The translations under genes were made by a program, and so were the position numbers. The notes beneath the pieces are model-generated. The model saw only the letters and a program-made list of their open reading frames with translations, did no database searches and was not told the origin of the DNA. Shown here piece by piece: positions 60,401 to 64,000 of a stretch of DNA of 64,000 nt. The stretch covers positions 13,302,601 through 13,366,600 of the forward strand of contig CM072805.1 of NCBI GenBank assembly GCA_037013495.1. The letters are read 5' to 3'. Within the stretch, counting starts at the first letter, position 1; each line of letters begins with the position of its first letter. This DNA comes from Hippophae tibetana (taxonomy: Eukaryota; Streptophyta; Magnoliopsida; Rosales; Elaeagnaceae).

Positions 60401-62790
60401 CTTCAATTGTTATAGTTTCAGATAGCATTCTTTTAGTGAGCGTTGAGAAAACATTGTCATATGACTCATCTAATCCCCCTAAAACACATTAAAATTTCTT
60501 CCTTAGTTAATCCAAAATCAGCTCCTTCAAGTTCATTTGCTAGGAGTTTAATCTTCAATACATAGTCATTGATGCTAAGGCTAATTTTCTTAAGGTTTTG
60601 AAACTCTTCCTTGACTTGTATTACTCGAACACAAGATTTGGATGCATAGTTTTCTCCAGTTTAATTCAAGCTTCTCGTGAGGTATCAAACCTAGATATCA
60701 ACTTGAGAATGTTATCTGCCACACGTGACATCAATCAGTAGCCCAACATTTCATCTTGTTTCTTTCAGGTCTTGAAACTCGGATTAACTTCACCAGTTGC
60801 CTAAAACTAGTTTGGTGGGTCATTAAGCTTATTACTATCAATTTCAAGGCTATGTAAGATTTTTAGAATTTGGTGTTTCTAGATTGAAAAGTTACAATTG
60901 AGTTTTATAGAAAATAGAATATTATGAAATGTATAAATGTCTCAATTAGATTGATTCGAGATATTATGTGTAGGTGGAGTATTGATAACTCATGGTAGTT
61001 CAGCCATTGATGTTGTTGCTAAGCAAGCTTAGAAGCTTGTAAGCTTTGATACCATGAGAATTGAAATGAAAAGAAAACAGTGAAGCAAAAGAAGAGAAAA
61101 GCTTGTGATTGACCATGAGATGATTAATTTCTTTGTTGATTGTGAGTACAATATATACACATTCAATCACAGTTTACTCACTTGCACTCATAAAAAAAAT
61201 TCACTATTTTTCCACAACGTCACGGCTATGCTAACAACTTTTACAATCATTACGCACACATCTTGCACAGCTCACACATGAGTTTGTTAGCATTTGATCC
61301 TCTTGATCCATGCACCCTGATCTGCAATCTAGTGTTCTAAGGCACCACATTATCAGCTAGTTCACCAGTGTTGTTTGCTTGTTCAGTCACGTCATCAATT
61401 TTGCAACCACATCTTATGCTTGCCACATCATTCTCTTCTATTTCCTTTACATATTGAACTGCTACAAAGTGTTGGGCACTTCCAAATAAAAGCAACAATT
61501 CTAAAAAAGAGTTGTTTTTAATTTTATTTGTGGATGTATGGAAAATTTAGAGGCTCTCTGCTGGAGTTTGCCATTATGTTTAAGTTGTTTACCATCTTTC
61601 TATATGCATTTGGTCAATTATGTTGAGGAGCGTGTATTTTTAACAAGATAATATGGACTGCTACTAATTCTGTTGTTGGTCTTGCTCTTGGTTGCTCTGA
61701 ACAATTCATAAAAAAAAGGATGAAAAACAGCTCATTCCAGTTTTTTCAACCCATACTTTGAACTTGTCAAATCTCAGCTTTGCTCTGTTGGGCAGGGACA
61801 AAATAGCTGGGTCGAAATTCAATCTTTTGATCACCTTGTTTATTGGCGTTTTCATACGTGCATTCCAGTTAATTTACTACGGTCAAAGAGCTCATGATTT
61901 TTTCATTTACTTGGATGTTTGCAGTGGATCTTGTAGAAGTTTGCCACCCAAAAAACTGCAACATCGGCTTACTAGCTTATTCTCCCTTGGGTGGAGGAAC
62001 ACTGTCAGGAAAGTACATAGATATCAACTCTGAGGCCGCAAGGAAGGGAAGGTTGAACATGTTTCCTGGCTACATGGAAAGATACAAAAACTCTGTTTCC
62101 AGGGTATGTTTAAAATGACTCATCTCATTTATTGCAGATATTATCAACAGAAAAAATGTGATGATTTTAGTGTTTACACAAGGATGCCTTGTTTCATTAG
62201 CATTTTGCACTACGGTTAAAGATGTTGAAATTTCACCATTGGCGTAAATAATTAATCTTTTATAGCTGATATTGGTTAGTTTATCAATGTCCAATTGAAA
62301 AACAAGTCACTGAAATGCTCTCCCCTCACCCTGCCGTAGCATGTAGGTAAGATGCATATGATATTATCTATAAGCAAAGTCGCTTTGTAAACTGTAAGGT
62401 TTACCTTGTCGGTAATTAAAAAAATACTTGCTTTGTTGTTGCTTGATTAGATAATTTAGTGTGCAACAATGTATATATATATCACAAAATTTCTGGTTAG
62501 AACTATTCCAGTTTTGCAGGATCTTTCTTTTCACTTTTCTCTTCGTTCAGGAAGCAACAATAAAACACCTCGAGTTAGCCAAGAAGCATGGATTAACTCC
62601 TGTTGAACTTGCTCTTGGATTTGCACGAGACCAACCATTTATGACGAGTTCGATTATCGGTGCAACCTCTTTGGAGCAACTAAAGGAAAATATCGATGCT
62701 TTTGTCACGACGGAGCGGCCATTGCCACAAGAAGTGATGGCAGATATTGAAAATATTTTTAAAAGATACAAAGATCCTGCAATTCTCTGA
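47790..62790 (+). CDS. Chloroplast-type aldo/keto reductase ('protein tas'-like, At1g04420-like), eight exons
   Basis: Exons by conceptual splicing: 47790-48047, 48182-48277, 48364-48447, 57357-57517, 57924-58041, 58507-58642, 61925-62103 and 62551-62790 (stop included). All introns are GT..AG, phases agree and the frame closes as 423 residues. Residues 1-60 are Ser/Arg-rich and fit a plastid transit peptide. The AKR (beta/alpha)8 barrel follows with the full catalytic tetrad Asp114, Tyr119, Lys152 and His199, and a C-terminal cofactor-binding block (SSIIGATSLEQL, residues 377-388). The family reduces carbonyls with NAD(P)H; the substrate here is unknown. The introns hold an Athila-like element, plastid DNA and a copia element, all outside the exons, so the gene is probably still expressed. 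Confidence 0.93.
48541..49448 (-). repeat. 3' LTR (element orientation) of the Athila-like element
   Basis: About 900 bases, half the length of its partner. It lacks the segment equivalent to about 54060-54540 and has a single copy of the unit that is duplicated in the right LTR. The outer boundary is approximate. Confidence 0.75.
50850..53460 (-). pseudogene. Athila-like gag-protease remnant
   Basis: Minus-strand gag: open piece 53447-53109 (LKVFSFSIVD-like RVFSFSIVDSAKEWFYYLP, LFLERYFLGSRA, ETLHEYWERFKR) and 52867-52571 with a CDIC-x-H-x-C knuckle-like start (CDICSTLRHLTDTC) and YEQANVIGGFQAQR. The protease region is 51270-50873 with the active-site word DLGTSINVMP near 51245, then QLVDKTNVYPKGILEDV and LLLGRPFMKTSHTKMDVH. 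All are standard Athila blocks in the expected order. Stops separate them. Nothing of RT follows. From 50850 to 49462 only non-coding 3' sequence is seen. Confidence 0.87.
53873..55632 (-). repeat. 5' LTR (element orientation) of the Athila-like element with an internal 470-bp duplication
   Basis: Two copies of a unit that begins AAAATTAGCTA and TTGATTCTACAAGAATCAT start at about 54548 and 55018 (offset 470). They run through GATTAAAAGTTGGT and GATCGATTGAG/GATCGATCTAG blocks. Many GATCGA-type words occur in the second half of each unit. Confidence 0.8.
56230..56900. other. Probable nuclear plastid DNA insertion (NUPT) around trnQ
   Basis: The region surrounding the tRNA-Gln-like sequence has the A/T-rich, short-repeat character of the plastid rps16-trnQ-psbK spacers. 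Left of the tRNA it contains repeated ATCAATATCAATAT and AATCTATCTAATAGACTAAGG words. The extent is my estimate from character alone; only the tRNA itself is diagnostic. It lies within intron 3 of the aldo/keto reductase, outside the Athila-like element. Confidence 0.5.
56607..56678 (-). tRNA. trnQ-UUG: Plastid-type tRNA-Gln(UUG), mutated copy
   Basis: On the minus strand a 72-base sequence begins TGAGGCGTGGCCAAATGG and includes GGATTTTGGTCC with anticodon TTG. It has the length and layout of plastid trnQ-UUG. Mutations break acceptor-stem pairs (for example G to A at position 3) and alter the T-loop (TTCAGAT instead of TTCGAAT), so it is most likely a non-functional nuclear copy. Confidence 0.85.
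57357..58642 (+). CDS. Aldo/keto reductase exons 4-6
   Basis: Exon 4 (57357-57517) carries Lys152 (VVIATKVCG) and His199 (DYIDLLQIH). Its last codon is split across intron 4 and completes Trp200. Exon 5 (57924-58041) encodes residues 201-239, including an insertion (FYDSSKWRPSVPF) typical of the tas-like subgroup. Exon 6 (58507-58642) encodes VRYIGVSNETSYGVMEF and IVSIQNNYSLL, classical AKR strands beta-6 and beta-7. Acceptor and donor sites are canonical (GTAAGC, GTAAGT and GTGAGT donors). Confidence 0.92.
58239..58452. repeat. 109-bp tandem duplication in intron 5
   Basis: Copies start at 58239 and 58348 with CATAAGGTTTACAGTTTTGA and are nearly identical (one substitution and a two-base TA insertion noticed) through TAGTGAATAGCTAGTCTCAT. 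They end about 55 bases before the exon 6 acceptor. Confidence 0.95.
58856..59274 (-). repeat. 3' LTR (element orientation) of the intron-6 copia element
   Basis: Matches 61055-61451 over its length (ACAGTGAAGCAAAAGAAG, CACGGCTATGCTAACAACTT, GGCACCACATTATCAGCTAG) with scattered small differences. Confidence 0.95.
59275..60850 (-). pseudogene. Copia gag and RT-RNase H remnant of the intron-6 element
   Basis: On the minus strand a gag piece (EEFQNLKK, INDYVLKIKLLANELEGADF at about 60600-60490, with stops) gives way near 60150 to the C-terminal part of RT (FLGIEVNSLLDGVVCYSHKE, YRSIVRVLQYLTTSWPNISYL). RNase H follows (YWDSKKQRNISRSNKEVEYRSL in 59740-59504; RTKHIELDLPFVIYRV and PTDIFTKSLSISQYSFLR in 59477-59250). 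Protease, integrase and the catalytic part of RT are absent, removed by one or more internal deletions between gag and RT. Stops interrupt every block. Confidence 0.87.
61055..61451 (-). repeat. 5' LTR (element orientation) of the intron-6 copia element
   Basis: Begins TGAGAATTGAAATG next to the primer-binding site and ends TTTACA before the TATTG duplication. Confidence 0.95.
61925..62790 (+). CDS. Aldo/keto reductase exons 7-8
   Basis: Exon 7 (61925-62103) encodes residues 286-344 with LLAYSPLGGGTLSGKY, the conserved cofactor-contact loop. Exon 8 (62551-62790) encodes the final 79 residues (GLTPVELALGFARDQPF, SSIIGATSLEQLKENI) and ends in a TGA at 62788-62790. The frames at 61758-62118 that read through the exon borders are artefacts of intron read-through. 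Confidence 0.92.
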
Positions 62791-63140
62791 AAGTAACAGC
62801 GTACTGAGGTGGAACATTTTTATTCTTTAACCTATTTTTAGTCATTGCTATTTAATATCTGAACTAGGCCCAATTCATTCCTCTTGTATTTTAAATTCAG
62901 TGTAGTGATGCTCGTTTTTCTTGTATTTTAAATTCAAATGTTAAAGGAAAGATGACTTCTTTTTTCTTGGTCACATCTTAACTTCTTGGTTTGGCAAAAG
63001 CATCTATCCTTTTGGGAATATTGTTTCTCCTCTCTCTTGCAGGCATTAGAAATTTGGGTTTATGTGATGGTTGTGTGGAAATCCTGATTAAAGTGGGATT
63101 TAAAATTCAAAGTTAAAATTCTCAATTCAAAATCAGATTA
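62791..63140 (+). other. 3' flank/UTR of the aldo/keto reductase gene
   Basis: T-rich sequence following the stop codon. No clear AATAAA was assigned. A TTTTCTTGTATTTTAAATTCA word occurs twice in part (around 62882 and 62916). It ends at the next LTR. Confidence 0.5.
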
Positions 63141-64000
63141 TGTTAGCTGTAAATATCAGTACAGATTTGATTTGATTTATTTTCTTTTTATTATTTAGAT
63201 TTTGTAAATACATAGAAAAGGAGCTTAGTCTTGCAATATTATCAATTTAGAAATCAGTAATAAAACATTGTTTTATTCTATATGGTATGAGAGCATTGAG
63301 CTCTTAAAAATGGAAGACAATTCGAGTCAATCTCATCCCTCTGATCATACAGAGGAGATAGCCACACCCATCTTTGATGGAACCTTATTCTCCACCCTTC
63401 AACTCATCGTTGATAAAGTCAACAGAATAAATTACTGTAAATGGACTCAATTAATCAATATCGTTATTCAAGACAAACGACAAATGGGTTACCTCACTTA
63501 AAGAGAACTAAACTAGAGGACCGAGCAAGCTTTTATAAATGAAAGGTTGAAAATTCCATGATCATTTCATGGTTTATCCACTCGATGTAACCTTTGATAA
63601 GAAAAACCTATTTGTTTCTTCCCACGGTTAGAGACATGTGTTCACTATGATAGAGACCTACTTCGACAGTGGAATCTTTTCTGGACTATATGAAATTAAG
63701 ACTCATATTTGGAAAATGAAACAGGAGAGTTTCAATGTCAAATCATTACATGGAATGCTAAGGCTATGGCTAGAACTTGATTTAAATGGAGAAGATTGGA
63801 AAAGTATATTGGATATTGTCAAATATTGAACCAAAGTGGAGAACGAACGACTCTTTCGCATATGTTTGGTGTACTTACTAAAATATAAAACTAAGGTTCA
63901 AAATTGTTTATCAATTTTCACTCTTATTAAAACTCAATTTCAAACCAAAATACAAGTATTGCATACCGATAACGATATTGAGTATGTTAATCATTCACTA
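63141..64000 (+). mobile_element. Ty1-copia element with short LTR, truncated by the window edge
   Basis: A short LTR (about 63141-63280, starting TGTTAGCTGT) is followed by TGGTATGAGAGC (63283-63294), one mismatch from the tRNA-iMet primer-binding site, and then a gag start. The 3' part lies beyond the window. Confidence 0.85.
63310..64000 (+). pseudogene. Copia gag remnant joined to integrase
   Basis: From the ATG at 63310, gag is readable (MEDNSSQSHPSDH, NYCKWTQLINIVIQDKRQMG), stopping at 63499-63501. Further gag blocks in other frames follow (IWKMKQESFNVKS, LRLWLELDLNGEDW in 63638-63829). At about 63890-63950 the sequence becomes integrase (TQFQTKIQVLHTDND with the second catalytic Asp). 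Zinc knuckle, protease and the front of integrase are therefore missing between gag and this point. Confidence 0.8.

Larger units (their letters stand above)
58856..61451 (-). mobile_element. Ty1-copia deletion derivative inside intron 6
   Basis: LTRs at 58856-59274 and 61055-61451 are flanked by a perfect 5-bp target-site duplication TATTG (58851-58855 and 61452-61456). The tRNA-iMet primer-binding site complement GCTTTGATACCA (61043-61054, one mismatch) abuts the right LTR. The purine-rich complement of TCCTCCCTCAAACTGAG (59275-59291) abuts the left LTR. The element is antisense to the aldo/keto reductase and only 2.6 kb long. Confidence 0.95.

Noticed and set aside
61758-62118. Separate small ORFs around exon 7 of the aldo/keto reductase
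   Set aside because: They run through canonical splice sites; the spliced exon keeps phase with its neighbours and matches the enzyme family.

Overview
This 64-kb window is nuclear DNA from an AT-rich eudicot-type plant genome. The evidence is a plant-specific DYW-class pentatricopeptide repeat (PPR) gene, a chloroplast-type aldo/keto reductase gene split by GT..AG introns, plant lineages of Ty1-copia and Ty3-gypsy LTR retrotransposons, remnants of endogenous plant pararetroviruses (Caulimoviridae), and a nuclear copy of the plastid tRNA-Gln(UUG) region. I cannot name the species from sequence alone. Only two host genes are convincing: the intronless PPR gene at 1024-3483 (+) and the eight-exon aldo/keto reductase at 47790-62790 (+).

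Layout: 1-820 degenerate AT-rich tandem repeat; 1024-3483 PPR gene; 6090-9130 truncated copia element with LTRs and a near-perfect target-site duplication (TSD); 9957-10242 tandem duplication; 10817-16265 decayed Tork-like copia element whose 3' end is duplicated; 16560-19560 (-) pararetrovirus copy retaining coat protein and transactivator but no pol; 20939-21321 foldback element; 21560-27530 (+) a second, divergent pararetrovirus copy with coat protein, protease, reverse transcriptase, RNase H, transactivator and a promoter; 30320-34363 (-) chromovirus-like gypsy deletion derivative; 34677-46018 (+) an 11.3-kb Tat-like gypsy element with a perfect TSD, a 111-bp minisatellite and a large antisense coding region, itself interrupted by a 1.8-kb solo LTR (41800-43605) with its own TSD; 47790-62790 aldo/keto reductase; 63141-64000 the start of another copia element that runs off the window.

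The aldo/keto reductase is the most informative locus. Its spliced frame closes exactly (423 residues, intact D/Y/K/H tetrad), although intron 3 has grown to 8.9 kb around an antisense Athila-like element and a plastid-DNA insertion, and intron 6 to 3.3 kb around an antisense copia derivative with perfect TSDs. The host genes do not form a pathway; each is an island in repeats.

A recurring theme is internal loss of pol with retention of termini and structural (gag/coat) genes. It is seen in the minus-strand pararetrovirus, the chromovirus, the Athila-like element, the Tork copia, the intron-6 copia and the right-edge copia. The best candidates for something undescribed are the two head-to-head pararetrovirus copies with recognisable TATA elements, the pol-less derivative among them, and the one uninterrupted small ORF (26616-26963) just downstream of a viral promoter.
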